This document shows positions 1 through 7,742 of a DNA stretch of 39,513 bases, piece by piece; positions within the stretch are counted from its first letter, which is position 1; every line of letters starts with the position of its first letter. The translations under genes were made by a program, and so were the position numbers. The notes under the pieces were generated by a model. It saw only the letters and a list, made by a program, of their open reading frames with translations. It was not told the DNA's origin and did not search any database. The stretch comes from Kordiimonadaceae bacterium UBA4441 (GTDB taxonomy: Bacteria; Pseudomonadota; Alphaproteobacteria; Sphingomonadales; Emcibacteraceae): positions 1 to 39,513 of the forward strand of contig DGPL01000014.1 of NCBI GenBank assembly GCA_002390425.1, in the 5' to 3' direction.

Positions 1-482
1 TCAGGAGGGCTAATGCCGCAAATTATGCTGTGAATATTATGTTTATGGTAAATGTCTTCGAAGATTTCTTTGCCGCCACCATTATAGTACCAAGCCATAT
101 ATTCAGGACCGTCTGGGCCAAAGGGTATGGCGGCGAATGTTTGTAAGGCGGGTACTTTGCCGCTCCAGAAGCCAGGGGATGACCAGGCTGAATCTAATGC
201 TCCATATGAAACGGCATCAAATGTTTCTAGAGGAGGGGCTAGAGCACCGGGTTCAAAAAAACGAAATTTTATATTACCGCCTGATATAATATTAATTTGT
301 TCTTCAAATCTTTTTGCCATCGTACCTAATATCGTCAAGGTACTTGGGTATGTGCTGGCTAACTTAAATTTCACTGGTTCATTTAAAGCGACTTTTTCTT
401 CTGAATTTTTATCGGCATTACTACACGACATCAGGCATAATGTTGTGATTGATAAAAATAGAATTCTTTTAATTTGATGCAT
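1..482 (-). CDS. TRAP transporter solute-binding lipoprotein (DctP family), C-terminus outside window
   Basis: Translation of the minus strand from the ATG at 482 stays open to the window edge (about 160 codons seen; the family is usually 330-370 residues). The N-terminus is a lipoprotein signal ending in LMSC, with Cys20 as the lipidation site. The mature part has DctP-type landmarks: a KFKLASTYP opening strand, a segment AKRFEEQINIISGGNIKFRF, then EPGALAPPLETFDAVSYGALD and a GPDGPEYMAWYY stretch. The family binds small organic acids in the periplasm and delivers them to a DctQM membrane pair; no DctQM genes are visible here. The gene starts only two bases after the stop of the coiled-coil gene, so the two may be co-transcribed. 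The start lacks a strong ribosome binding site. Family assignment is firm; substrate unknown. Confidence 0.85.
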   Translation of the reverse strand, partial: MHQIKRILFLSITTLCLMSCSNADKNSEEKVALNEPVKFKLASTYPSTLTILGTMAKRFEEQINIISGGNIKFRFFEPGALAPPLETFDAVSYGALDSAWSSPGFWSGKVPALQTFAAIPFGPDGPEYMAWYYNGGGKEIFEDIYHKHNIHSIICGISPP

Positions 483-484
483 TA

Positions 485-3022
485 TTATTTTAATCGCCCG
501 GAGGCCTCAGCTAAGGCAAAATATACTTTACCAATATCAGAAGTTATAAGTGTCTCACTATAAACCGTTTCTGTTGTTTCAGCAAAAGTATCAAGGAGTT
601 CTTCAAATATTTGTAAAAAGCTGTCGGTGTTTTTTCTAAACTCACGATCTTCTAAATAGTGTGCTCTGATATCTGTGGTTGTTTTTTTGCCGATATGTTT
701 CTTGATTTTTCGCACAAATATATTTCTATCACCAGTAAGATATTTATCCCAAAGGTCTTTAGGAATGTCACCCTCAAGATAATTAATAATATCGACTGAA
801 CCGGATTGCAATTTTTCCATAATTTTTGCGGATACATCAGAGAATTTTTCAGAATTAACTCGCTTCATTCGATTTTCAATGGCGTTCGCGTTGGCCGCTA
901 AGCTTTGACTAGAAAGTTGAATTGCATTAATCATTTGCAGATATTTTTCAGCATTCTTTCCAAGCGCCTTATTCGTTTCTTCTACGGCTTCAATGGCGCT
1001 ATTTGATGCCATGTGTATACGATCTGAACTATGAAGAAGATCATTTGAAATCCGTTTAATTTTCTCTTCAGAAGCATCAATTGATTTTGCAGTGCTTTTC
1101 TCAATCGTGATAAATTCAGAAATGAGAGTTTCAATTTTTCTCATATTTTCTGAGTGCTCGACACCCGCATTGTTAGCGGTTCTAAGCCATTCTTCGATTA
1201 TCGTCGCTGTTTTTTCGTCTTGATTTATAAGATTTTCGCTCGCTTTAAGGCTAGCATTTTCAATTTCTCTTAGCGTGCTTTTGCTACGGTTTTGAATATC
1301 ATTTATTTGACCGTCAAGATCAGCAGAAAGTGATAATATATTTTCGATTACTTTTTGCCCATGAGCACCCAAATTTGAAGAATTGTTTTTAATTTTTTGC
1401 ACAGCAACACCTATGCCGTCTTCAATAACGGCAATGCATGACAGCATATTTTCATGTTGCTTTTTAAATTCATTTTCAGTGCTAACCATTCTTTGTTGAA
1501 AATTATCGGCGAAACTCTCAAGTGTATTATATTCCTCTTGAAGTTGAGATGTTCTACTCAGCATGTCGTCACGTGTTAAATCAAGTGTGTTTTGAATGCT
1601 ATCTGATTGTGCCACAAGAATTTCTAAAGAATCTTTCATATGACCTTCAACTTGGTCAAGGTTAGCAATCAGCAAGTCATTAATAGAAGAGTTACCCTTA
1701 TCAAGGTCGGATTCTATATTTTGGAAATGGATATTAATATCTTCTGTTAAACGATTAGATTTGGACGTAATGGTATCTGTGATCTCGTCGAAATTCTGTT
1801 TAATGTTATTTTCAAGATCATTTGAAACATTGCCCATATCGTTTGCAGCTTCCATAAAATATTCACTGGCGTCGGCAATATCAATTTTGCTTTTCTCTGT
1901 TGCTTTTTCGATGGTTTCTTCCATCATTTTTGTTTGTGCCTCAAGTGCATCACTCGTGGCATTTACATTTGAAACAGCTTTCTCCGCAATTTTAGATAAA
2001 TCTTGAACTTGTTTCTTGATTGATTTGGTTATTTTATCACTAGATTTAGATGAGTTCGTATTTAACTTATCAATCGACTTCGCTTGTTTATCTAACTTGT
2101 CACATATCGAGGAAACTTCATCAGTCAATGCCGTCATGAAATTATTTAATACCGCACGACGTTCGTCAAAACTATCGATGACTTCATTTAAGTTTTCATA
2201 TGAGTGGATTGTTTGTTCTGATAGGTCCTGAGTGATTTTTTCGAGTTTCCCACTTAAGGTTTCCAGATTTTCTTCAATTTGTTCTGCTCTGTTTTCCAGA
2301 GTTTTATTTTGGAAACTAAGCTCGTTGTTCAAAAATTCAGAATGCTTTTTTGTTGCGTCTGAGGTTTCTTGCGCGTCTTTTCTAAACCCTTTAAATTGCC
2401 CCGAGATATATTCAATATTTCTCTCAATTTCAGCGGTTAGTTTTATTTGCTCATCTCTTTCGGTGGAAAGTCTATTGCGTAATATGTTTGATTTTTCGTC
2501 TGCTTTTGTCGTGGCTTCAAATAATGAATTTATTTGCTCATTAAAACTATCTTCAAGCGATTTAAAACGATTTGTTGCGAGATCACCTGCCGCTTCAACT
2601 TTTGTAATTTCTTTTTTAAGGTTTTCAATGACTTTGTTTATACGTTCTTGGGTAATTTCTACAGGGCTTAATAATTGATCTAAACCACTTTCAAGGGCAC
2701 GACGATCTTCTTCAACTGGGTTAATTCTGATGAATACGAGGCAAATAAGCCACAAAATAATCAATGGCATGGTGGCAGCTGTGATCAACATTGATGCTTC
2801 AATAAGTTCTATATCTGCGAATGAGATGTTAGTGGATTGAACATAATAAGCCATCCCACCTAACCATGCCAATGATAGTATTGTAGATAAAGTAATAGGC
2901 CAATGTCGCAATAGAGCAGCCCAAAACCCGCCCTTAACATTTTTATTAGAATTTGAATGCTTTAACGATGAAGGATGCGCCGTAACGACCGGTCTGGTTT
3001 TTACGTTTTTATTGTCACTCAT
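485..3022 (-). CDS. Large membrane-anchored coiled-coil protein (TipN-like architecture), function unknown
   Basis: An 845-residue protein. A basic N-terminal tail of about 40 residues is followed by two membrane segments at about residues 42-61 and 77-98, joined by a short loop. From about 105 to 745 the protein is heptad-rich coiled coil, full of Glu, Lys, Asn, Ser and Asp with almost no Pro. A compact C-terminal region (about 750-845) carries IPKDLWDKYLTGDRNIFVRKI and ends TSDIGKVYFALAEASGRLK, which looks like a conserved folded cap. I recall similar caps in uncharacterised alphaproteobacterial coiled-coil proteins. Two N-terminal membrane helices plus a very long cytoplasmic coiled coil is the layout of the Caulobacter polarity factor TipN (about 890 residues), but this is architecture, not shown homology. 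It is not a chemoreceptor: no MCP hairpin signature is seen. Transcribed divergently from the response regulator. Confidence 0.8.
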   Translation of the reverse strand: MSDNKNVKTRPVVTAHPSSLKHSNSNKNVKGGFWAALLRHWPITLSTILSLAWLGGMAYYVQSTNISFADIELIEASMLITAATMPLIILWLICLVFIRINPVEEDRRALESGLDQLLSPVEITQERINKVIENLKKEITKVEAAGDLATNRFKSLEDSFNEQINSLFEATTKADEKSNILRNRLSTERDEQIKLTAEIERNIEYISGQFKGFRKDAQETSDATKKHSEFLNNELSFQNKTLENRAEQIEENLETLSGKLEKITQDLSEQTIHSYENLNEVIDSFDERRAVLNNFMTALTDEVSSICDKLDKQAKSIDKLNTNSSKSSDKITKSIKKQVQDLSKIAEKAVSNVNATSDALEAQTKMMEETIEKATEKSKIDIADASEYFMEAANDMGNVSNDLENNIKQNFDEITDTITSKSNRLTEDINIHFQNIESDLDKGNSSINDLLIANLDQVEGHMKDSLEILVAQSDSIQNTLDLTRDDMLSRTSQLQEEYNTLESFADNFQQRMVSTENEFKKQHENMLSCIAVIEDGIGVAVQKIKNNSSNLGAHGQKVIENILSLSADLDGQINDIQNRSKSTLREIENASLKASENLINQDEKTATIIEEWLRTANNAGVEHSENMRKIETLISEFITIEKSTAKSIDASEEKIKRISNDLLHSSDRIHMASNSAIEAVEETNKALGKNAEKYLQMINAIQLSSQSLAANANAIENRMKRVNSEKFSDVSAKIMEKLQSGSVDIINYLEGDIPKDLWDKYLTGDRNIFVRKIKKHIGKKTTTDIRAHYLEDREFRKNTDSFLQIFEELLDTFAETTETVYSETLITSDIGKVYFALAEASGRLK

Positions 3023-3053
3023 TTACTATGCCCATCAAAATAATATACCTAAC

Positions 3054-3062
3054 TTATCCACA
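3054..3062 (+). promoter_or_regulatory. Consensus DnaA box (TTATCCACA)
   Basis: A perfect TTATCCACA lies in the very AT-rich divergent intergenic region (3023-3259) between the coiled-coil gene and the response regulator. Only one box is seen, so this is not an origin. It may be chance or a DnaA-controlled promoter. Confidence 0.35.
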
Positions 3063-3259
3063 GTTTATCAGCAGCACCATCAGACATCAAGCAGAACAGT
3101 ACAGTTTTTGTGCATTAACTATAAATAATTATTACTTAAATTTGATTAACACTTGTGAAAATAAAAAAATAATTCTCTTTATTTAAGGTTCATAATTAAT
3201 TAACCATAATAGTGTTTGATAATGGTCATAATAATAAAAAAAATCTACTGGGATTAAAA

Positions 3260-3811
3260 ATGAGTGGAATTGATTTAAGCAGAATTAGCGTTTTAGTTGT
3301 AGAAGACAGCCCATTTATTCGCACTTTGATCGTCAATAGCATCAGAATTTTAGGTGTTCAAACTGTAAGGTCTGTTGATGATGGAGCTGAAGCAATAGAA
3401 TTTTTAAAGCTTGTTGATGAGCAACCTATGAAAGCAGGTATGATGTCTGTTGATATCATTATCTGCGATTGGGAAATGAGCCCCGTAAATGGTCTTATGT
3501 TACTTAGATGGATACGCCGTCATAAAGAATCCAGTGATAGGTTTAAACCATTCGTAATGCTTTCCGGTTATTCAGAGCCAAAAAGGGTGCAGGAAGCACG
3601 TGATATGGGAGTTACTGAATTTATGTCAAAGCCATTTTCCGTGAAAGCGCTCGCGAATAAATTACAGTCTGTCATTTTTAAACCTCGCCAATTCGTTCAC
3701 ACGGCATCATATTTTGGGCCTGACCGTCGAAGGCAGGAAATCCCGATTAGTGGGGAAGATCGCCGTAAATTTACATACGATAGCCCAGAAGTGGAGATTG
3801 TAAATGTCTAA
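3260..3811 (+). CDS. Single-domain response regulator with C-terminal GPDRRR tail
   Basis: Receiver domain over residues 8-140 of a 183-residue protein. The acidic pair is in VVEDS, the phosphoacceptor is Asp70 in IIICDWEMSP, the switch residue lies in MLSGYSE, and the conserved lysine is Lys124 in FMSKPFS. No DNA-binding domain follows. A short tail holds two basic repeats, GPDRRR (153-158) and GEDRRK (165-170), a pattern I associate with small alphaproteobacterial receivers paired with an Hpt protein. The ATG at 3260 is chosen because GGGAT sits just upstream and MSGIDLSRISVLVVED is a normal receiver opening; an in-frame upstream codon at 3212 would only add residues unlike the family. Its stop overlaps an ATG at 3804 that leads toward the Hpt gene, so the pair is probably translationally coupled and forms a phosphorelay with an unlinked kinase. 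Confidence 0.88.
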   Translation: MSGIDLSRISVLVVEDSPFIRTLIVNSIRILGVQTVRSVDDGAEAIEFLKLVDEQPMKAGMMSVDIIICDWEMSPVNGLMLLRWIRRHKESSDRFKPFVMLSGYSEPKRVQEARDMGVTEFMSKPFSVKALANKLQSVIFKPRQFVHTASYFGPDRRRQEIPISGEDRRKFTYDSPEVEIVNV

Positions 3812-3845
3812 TCCTTCTGTAAAAAAGTTTGTTATTATCGAATGA
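3804..3845 (+). other. Overlapping 13-codon leader ORF with good RBS, leading into the Hpt gene
   Basis: An ATG at 3804 overlaps the receiver stop (ATGTCTAA) and is preceded by GGAG at ideal spacing. It encodes MSNPSVKKFVIIE and stops at a TGA that overlaps the next ATG (3842) as AATGA. The Hpt start at 3842 has no ribosome binding site of its own. The leader therefore either feeds ribosomes into the Hpt gene by coupling, or is its true N-terminus separated by a one-base indel or frameshift. A heptamer A AAA AAG (3821-3827) sits in the correct phase for -1 slippage, and the -1 frame is open straight into the Hpt frame. Confidence 0.5.
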
Positions 3846-4318
3846 AAAATAAATTAAAGGAAAAAACAGCGGGTCTTGGCGCTGATGCTAATGCGGTGAT
3901 TGATTTTGATGATGATTTATTATCTGAAGCCGAAGAAGCGCTTAATGAGATGGCCGAAGAATACCCGGATTGGGTGATGGGTATAATTGATGAACTGTTT
4001 GAAGTACATCGTCGCTGTGTCGATGATGAAGCCAACCGTAAAGGATATTTTGAACGGATCAATATTATTGCTCATGATATGCGCGGGCAGGGCGGAACAT
4101 TCGGTTATCAATTAATTACCGATTTTGCCGAAGGGTTATATACTTTTACCCAACGAGGCGCAGGGTTAACCGATAGTCATGTTGAAATTATTAAAGCGCA
4201 CCTTGACGCGATGCGCGTTGTAATTCGTGAAAGAATTGAAGGTGATGGCGGCGATATCGGTAGTGAACTAAAACTCGGCCTTGATCAATCAGTGAAGAAA
4301 TATAGTATCCGGAAATAA
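3842..4318 (+). CDS. Hpt-like histidine phosphotransfer protein
   Basis: A 158-residue, mainly helical acidic protein. The segment IIAHDMRGQGGTFGYQLI (about 75-92) matches the Hpt signature of a His followed by a basic-Gly motif and a small helix turn; His78 is the likely phosphate carrier. Helices before (DLLSEAEEALNEMAEEYPDWV) and after (HVEIIKAHLDAMRVVIRERI) fit a four-helix bundle. It sits directly downstream of the receiver protein in the same reading frame, separated by its TAA and ten sense codons, and probably exchanges phosphate with it. The true start is uncertain: the ATG at 3842 lacks a ribosome binding site, while the one at 3804 has a good one but is out of frame by one base. 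Convergent with the broken TPR gene, 14 bases apart. Confidence 0.75.
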   Translation: MKNKLKEKTAGLGADANAVIDFDDDLLSEAEEALNEMAEEYPDWVMGIIDELFEVHRRCVDDEANRKGYFERINIIAHDMRGQGGTFGYQLITDFAEGLYTFTQRGAGLTDSHVEIIKAHLDAMRVVIRERIEGDGGDIGSELKLGLDQSVKKYSIRK

Positions 4319-4332
4319 TTCTACTTCTACTG

Positions 4333-5495
4333 TTACGTTTTTGATTTAATCCAAATTTTGAATTGTTTTGAACTCGCTTTCATTAATGGCGACCAAGTTT
4401 CATTTTCATCTTTTGCAAAAACTTTTACTTTTGGTTGCCATTTTGGAGTTTCGTCTCCGAAAGTCCAAAATGGTATTCTGGAAACAAAAAACCAAGTTTC
4501 TATATCAGATAAGGCTGATTGCATAAGCGTTGCAGAAGCTGGCCCTATAACTAGGTCGAGATTTTGCATCATGGCAGTTGTGCTTTCGAAATCATCTTTT
4601 AAATTTAAATCTTCAAAATTGTATATTTTAATTCCTGTTTTATCTTCAAAATCGTCTAACTCTTTTTGGCAATCACCATATTGTACATTAACGAAATTAA
4701 TGTTTTGTTCTTTCAAGATTGGGGACCATTCCATTAAATCCGCATAATTTTGCGATCTGTTAGCTAACATAAGCCCGCTTCTCCAGGCCTATACCAACAG
4801 AAATATCATTCGGAAGATCTTCAATTCTCTTTTTCCATATGGCTATTTTTTCTTTACTCGGAGATAACGCAGAGCCATTTATGGCTTTAATATCTTTATA
4901 ATCTTTCCAATAATGTGTAGCAACTTCACCCGCTATAATTTGATAATCATATTCACTTAAATCAAAATCCGGAAAATACATATATTCTATGTCCAATTCG
5001 CGGTTCACTTTGAAATAATATTGATCTACTTGGGCTTTAGGGAAACTGTTTCTGAACAAAGGAACGAGACGTGATTGACAGCTTATACCTACTTTCTCAG
5101 CATCTTTAATGAGGTTTTTATATTGCCAGGTAAATAATATTTCATCCCCTATACCTTGTTCGCCACAAACAAATATTTTTTTTCCTTTTAAGCATTCCCC
5201 ATTCCAATAAGGTATATTATTGCTTTTGACGGTTAGGTTAAAATTATTCCCATAATGGCTCCATTTGTATTCTTCCCAACCTTCAGTGAGCCTTTGGTCT
5301 TGCAGAAGAAGACTAGATAAAAACATATGCTGATATTTAGTTTTAGGCGATAGCTGAATGGATAGCCTTATGGCATCTTCGGCTTTTTTATATTCTTTGA
5401 TAGAGTAATAGGCTGGCGCAATATTATTCAAGGCTTGTGAATTCTGCGGATTTATTTTTAAACACTCTTCGTAAAATATTATTGCGGCTCTTGGT
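4333..5495 (-). pseudogene. TPR / glycosyltransferase-9-like protein, 5'-truncated and frameshifted
   Basis: Two minus-strand frames are parts of one gene. The upstream part has TPR helices (FYEECLKINPQNSQALNNIAPAYYSIKEYKKAED...) and then GEQGIGDEILFTWQY...LVPLFRNSFP, typical of TPR proteins with a GT-B, glycosyltransferase-family-9-like domain. It ends out of frame at ...VGIGLEKRAYVS. Reading the same bases one off gives VGIG-WRSGLMLANRSQNYADLMEWSP and continues in the downstream frame (4333-4770) to NLDLVIGPASATLMQSAL, the expected C-terminal half. One extra C at 4786-4787 explains the break. Upstream of about 5495 the frame stays open to 5650, but the residues are only the antisense of fliX, so the true N-terminus is missing. 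Such proteins are sometimes linked to flagellar or surface glycosylation. Real decay is likely; an assembly error could explain the indel but not the truncation. Confidence 0.8.
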
Positions 5496-5819
5496 CCAGA
5501 AGAGACGGAAGCGTCGAACGCGATGAGTGGTACGGCCCCGTTAACTTCTGTGAACAGTCTTCTTGCTTTACAAGAATTGCCAACCTCAACGGATGGCAAA
5601 TCGAAAGGGGTTGAGAGGGCAGAAGGGTTAATCGAACATCTTGAAGCCATACGTTATGGTCTTTTGTTGGGACATATTCCCAGAGATAGGTTATCTAGAA
5701 TAATCAATGCCTTAGCCGCCGAAAGAGAAAAGAATTTAGACCCAGGATTAGTGCAAATAATCAACGATATAGAGCTTAGGGCAAAAGTAGAACTCGCTAA
5801 ACTCGAATACCTTAAATGA
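5496..5819 (+). pseudogene. fliX: fliX remnant (flagellar assembly protein, 5'-truncated)
   Basis: The plus-strand frame, open from 5475, reads LTSVNSLLALQELP...GVERAEGLIEHLEAIRYGLLLGHIPRDRLSRI...DPGLVQIINDIELRAKVELAKLEYLK. This matches the C-terminal two thirds of FliX, which in Caulobacter couples flagellar basal-body assembly to FlbD-dependent transcription. Full FliX is about 135-145 residues. Here the N-terminal 30-40 residues, start codon and promoter are absent, replaced at about 5490 by the divergent TPR gene fragment. An internal ATG at 5523 could make a 98-residue product but lacks a convincing ribosome binding site. Position directly before dksA is, as I recall, the usual alphaproteobacterial order, which supports the identification. 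Judged non-functional. Confidence 0.78.
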
Positions 5820-5948
5820 GTATGGTTATATTTCATAAATAGACTGTCAAAAAATCTTCATATTATCCTATAATAAAATTGCTTGAATTTTGCAGCTTAC
5901 TTAAGTAGTTTGTGCCAACTTTATTAGCAATAACTATTTGAGGTAACA

Positions 5949-6365
5949 ATGTCTGTTGAATTACCAGAAGGATACGAACCTTCCGAAAAAGAAGAGTTTA
6001 TGAATGATCTTCAGTTAGAGTATTTTCGTCAAAAATTAGTCGATTGGAAAAACTCAATTATAAATGACTCCCGTGAAACGTTAAGCCATCTGCAAGAAGA
6101 TAGCTTAAAAGAACCGGATATTGCTGACCGTGCTTCAGCAGAAACTGATTGGTCAGTTGAGCTTAGAACACGTGACCGTCAACGTAAATTAATTATGAAA
6201 ATTGACGCAGCGCTTAAACGTATCGAAGAAAAAGAATACGGATATTGCGAAGTAAGTGGTGAACAAATCAGTCTTAAGAGATTAGAAGCACGCCCGATCG
6301 CGACTATGACAATCGAATCTCAAGAACGTCATGAGAATTACGAAAGAGTGCATAGAGATATGTAA
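5949..6365 (+). CDS. dksA: DksA-type RNA polymerase secondary-channel factor, zinc-finger-less
   Basis: A 138-residue protein with the DksA/TraR layout: N-terminal coiled-coil arms (30-90) whose tip holds DIADRA, the DxxDxA motif that reaches the polymerase active site, then the C-terminal finger region GYCEVSGEQISLKRLEARPIATMTIESQERHE. DksA acts with ppGpp on rRNA and amino-acid promoters. Of the four zinc-binding cysteines of the E. coli protein only the first remains; the others are Ser, Thr and Ser. Cysteine-poor DksA is common in alphaproteobacteria and works without zinc, so this is not a defect. The start at 5949 has AGGTAAC upstream. It follows the fliX remnant by 129 bases and ends at a strong terminator, so it is probably transcribed from its own promoter now that the fliX promoter is lost. 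Confidence 0.92.
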   Translation: MSVELPEGYEPSEKEEFMNDLQLEYFRQKLVDWKNSIINDSRETLSHLQEDSLKEPDIADRASAETDWSVELRTRDRQRKLIMKIDAALKRIEEKEYGYCEVSGEQISLKRLEARPIATMTIESQERHENYERVHRDM

Positions 6366-6382
6366 GGTTAATTTTTGCTGAG

Positions 6383-6424
6383 AAAACGAAAAGAGCCGCA
6401 CTCATGATGCGGTTCTTTTCGTTT
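6383..6424 (+). terminator. Terminator after dksA
   Basis: A 16-bp stem (6385-6400 with 6408-6423, one G-T wobble) around loop CTCATGA, with A-rich and T-rich flanks. It follows dksA by about 20 bases. Because the flanks are A/T on both sides it could also stop the convergent minus-strand gene at 6524. Confidence 0.85.
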
Positions 6425-6523
6425 ATAGTGAGGATTTTAATAGATATTTTTTGATATATCTTAAGTGCTCCCATTTATAATAAATTCATTTAATTTTGTT
6501 CTGACTTTATCTTCTATTTCTAA

Positions 6524-7126
6524 CTACTTCTGTCGTTCGGATAGTAAAAATTTTATATTTACTTCTAGTCCATCTAATAAGTAAAATGTCACATGGCATC
6601 CCGGATTAGGTACTCTATCAACATAATCACATCTCATGCGACTGGCATTATTTGAACCCAGATCTTTGTAATATAAAAACCCTAAATCGTTTCTATAGCT
6701 AACCCAACCTTCAGAAGTTATTTTCCTTAATGAGTCTTGGTAACTAACAGGCACAAACTCAGTCATTACTCCCTCTTTCGCACGCTTACTAATATCGAAC
6801 CTTATTCTATCAGAATCTCCTACATCTAAACCAGGATCCATCTTCCTAGACCTAGGCATCATATTCGGCATGCTAGCTTCAAGTCTTAGTACTCTAACTT
6901 TTCCAGGATGCAGCCGATAATAAGGAGATAAATATTCACCTTGCACACGAAAGCGAACACCATCAACTTCATATTCATGAACACCTTCGGATAGGGCATT
7001 AAACTCTCCTTTACGCCATTCTTGAATATCATCGTTAAAAAAGTAAATGAATGAAAATAGTAGAATGAATCCGATGGTAAGGTACCCACCAAATCTCATT
7101 AAAAATCTACCTAAACTTTCAAACAT
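6524..7126 (-). CDS. Unknown protein with one N-terminal membrane anchor
   Basis: A 200-residue protein I do not recognise. One membrane segment at about residues 13-30 (FGGYLTIGFILLFSFIYFF) is followed by a soluble domain rich in beta-prone sequence, likely periplasmic. Two cysteines lie close together near the C-terminus (MRCDYVDRVPNPGCHVTF) and could form a disulfide. A ribosome binding site (GAAGG) lies about 11 bases upstream of the ATG at 7126. It is the second gene of a two-gene minus-strand unit, 55 bases after the Sel1-repeat gene. The pair occupies the space between dksA and cckA where, as I recall, flagellar genes often sit in relatives, so it is probably accessory. No function is proposed. 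Confidence 0.65.
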   Translation of the reverse strand: MFESLGRFLMRFGGYLTIGFILLFSFIYFFNDDIQEWRKGEFNALSEGVHEYEVDGVRFRVQGEYLSPYYRLHPGKVRVLRLEASMPNMMPRSRKMDPGLDVGDSDRIRFDISKRAKEGVMTEFVPVSYQDSLRKITSEGWVSYRNDLGFLYYKDLGSNNASRMRCDYVDRVPNPGCHVTFYLLDGLEVNIKFLLSERQK

Positions 7127-7181
7127 TAAAGTTTTTACCTTCTGCTAAAAACGTCCCGAACAAAATTTATAAAGTGAAAAA

Positions 7182-7742
7182 TTAATCATTCTTTTTTTGC
7201 TTCAATTTCGCTGCATTTATTCTTTTTCTTACTTCAGTAGCTTTTTTAGCCGCCTCAGTGTGCCCTTGCTTTCTAGCCATATTGAACATGGAAAGGGCAA
7301 ATCCGTCGTGCTGCCTTTTCCCTCGTCCTTCCAAATACATTAACCCCAACCTATATTGCGCTTCCGGATGCCCATCTGGATCGGACTTTCTATAAAATGG
7401 TTCATCAATTCCTCTAACTACTCTAATAGTCGAATATTTTGCAAATGCTGCCTTTCTATACCAGCTCGCAGCTTTGCGCAGATTTTGATCAACACCGTAT
7501 CCTTTTTCATAGGCCACCCCCCTTCGGAATTGCCCCTCAATATCATCTCTTCTAGAAAGGCATTTATAGTATCCATATAATGACGCCTGATCTGATACAG
7601 CATCCAAACGATTGAACAAACCAGCAAACTTTTCTAAATCATCAGGTAATCTTTTGGCGCAAGGTGGTGCGGCTATTGAAATACTATGGTAGAGGGTTAA
7701 GCCAAAAATAAAAATCGCTAATTTTTTAACCATCAAACTCAT
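7182..7742 (-). CDS. Secreted Sel1-repeat protein
   Basis: From the ATG at 7742 the protein is 186 residues and opens with a signal peptide (MSLMVKKLAIFIFGLTLYHSISIAAPPC). Two Sel1-like repeats are visible: FRRGVAYEKGYGVDQNLRKAASWYRKAA and YRLGLMYLEGRGKRQHDGFALSMFNMARKQGHTEAA. Sel1 repeats are helical hairpins for protein-protein contacts, here probably in the periplasm. The frame also runs up to an ATG at 7814, which has a good GGGGA ribosome binding site but would put 24 extra residues before the signal peptide; I prefer 7742, with 7733 as a further option. It heads a two-gene unit with the anchored unknown protein. Its 5' flank abuts the broken cckA, head to head, so its promoter lies at or across a rearrangement junction. 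Confidence 0.72.
   Translation of the reverse strand: MSLMVKKLAIFIFGLTLYHSISIAAPPCAKRLPDDLEKFAGLFNRLDAVSDQASLYGYYKCLSRRDDIEGQFRRGVAYEKGYGVDQNLRKAASWYRKAAFAKYSTIRVVRGIDEPFYRKSDPDGHPEAQYRLGLMYLEGRGKRQHDGFALSMFNMARKQGHTEAAKKATEVRKRINAAKLKQKKND

Noticed and set aside
127..477. Plus-strand ORF over the first 480 bases
   Set aside because: It is antisense to the DctP-type lipoprotein, which has clear family features.
485..3022. Methyl-accepting chemotaxis protein
   Set aside because: No conserved MCP signalling hairpin and no periplasmic sensor between the two membrane helices.
3130..3200. CtrA binding site TTAA-N7-TTAA
   Set aside because: The nearby TTAA pairs have spacings of 6 and 9, not 7, and TTAA is frequent in such AT-rich sequence.
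3050..3210. Replication origin in the AT-rich gap
   Set aside because: Only one DnaA box; no cluster and no usual origin neighbour genes.
3804..3845. Programmed -1 frameshift as the main explanation for the receiver/Hpt junction
   Set aside because: The heptamer is right, but no Shine-Dalgarno at 10-14 bases upstream and no strong downstream stem are seen. I list it as one of three options only.
5500..5650. N-terminal 50 residues of the minus-strand TPR frame as real protein
   Set aside because: They are the exact antisense of the fliX coding sequence and do not resemble a TPR helix; the open frame is a by-product.
5949..6365. DksA as a broken protein because of missing zinc cysteines
   Set aside because: Cysteine-poor DksA is usual in alphaproteobacteria and the rest of the protein is intact.
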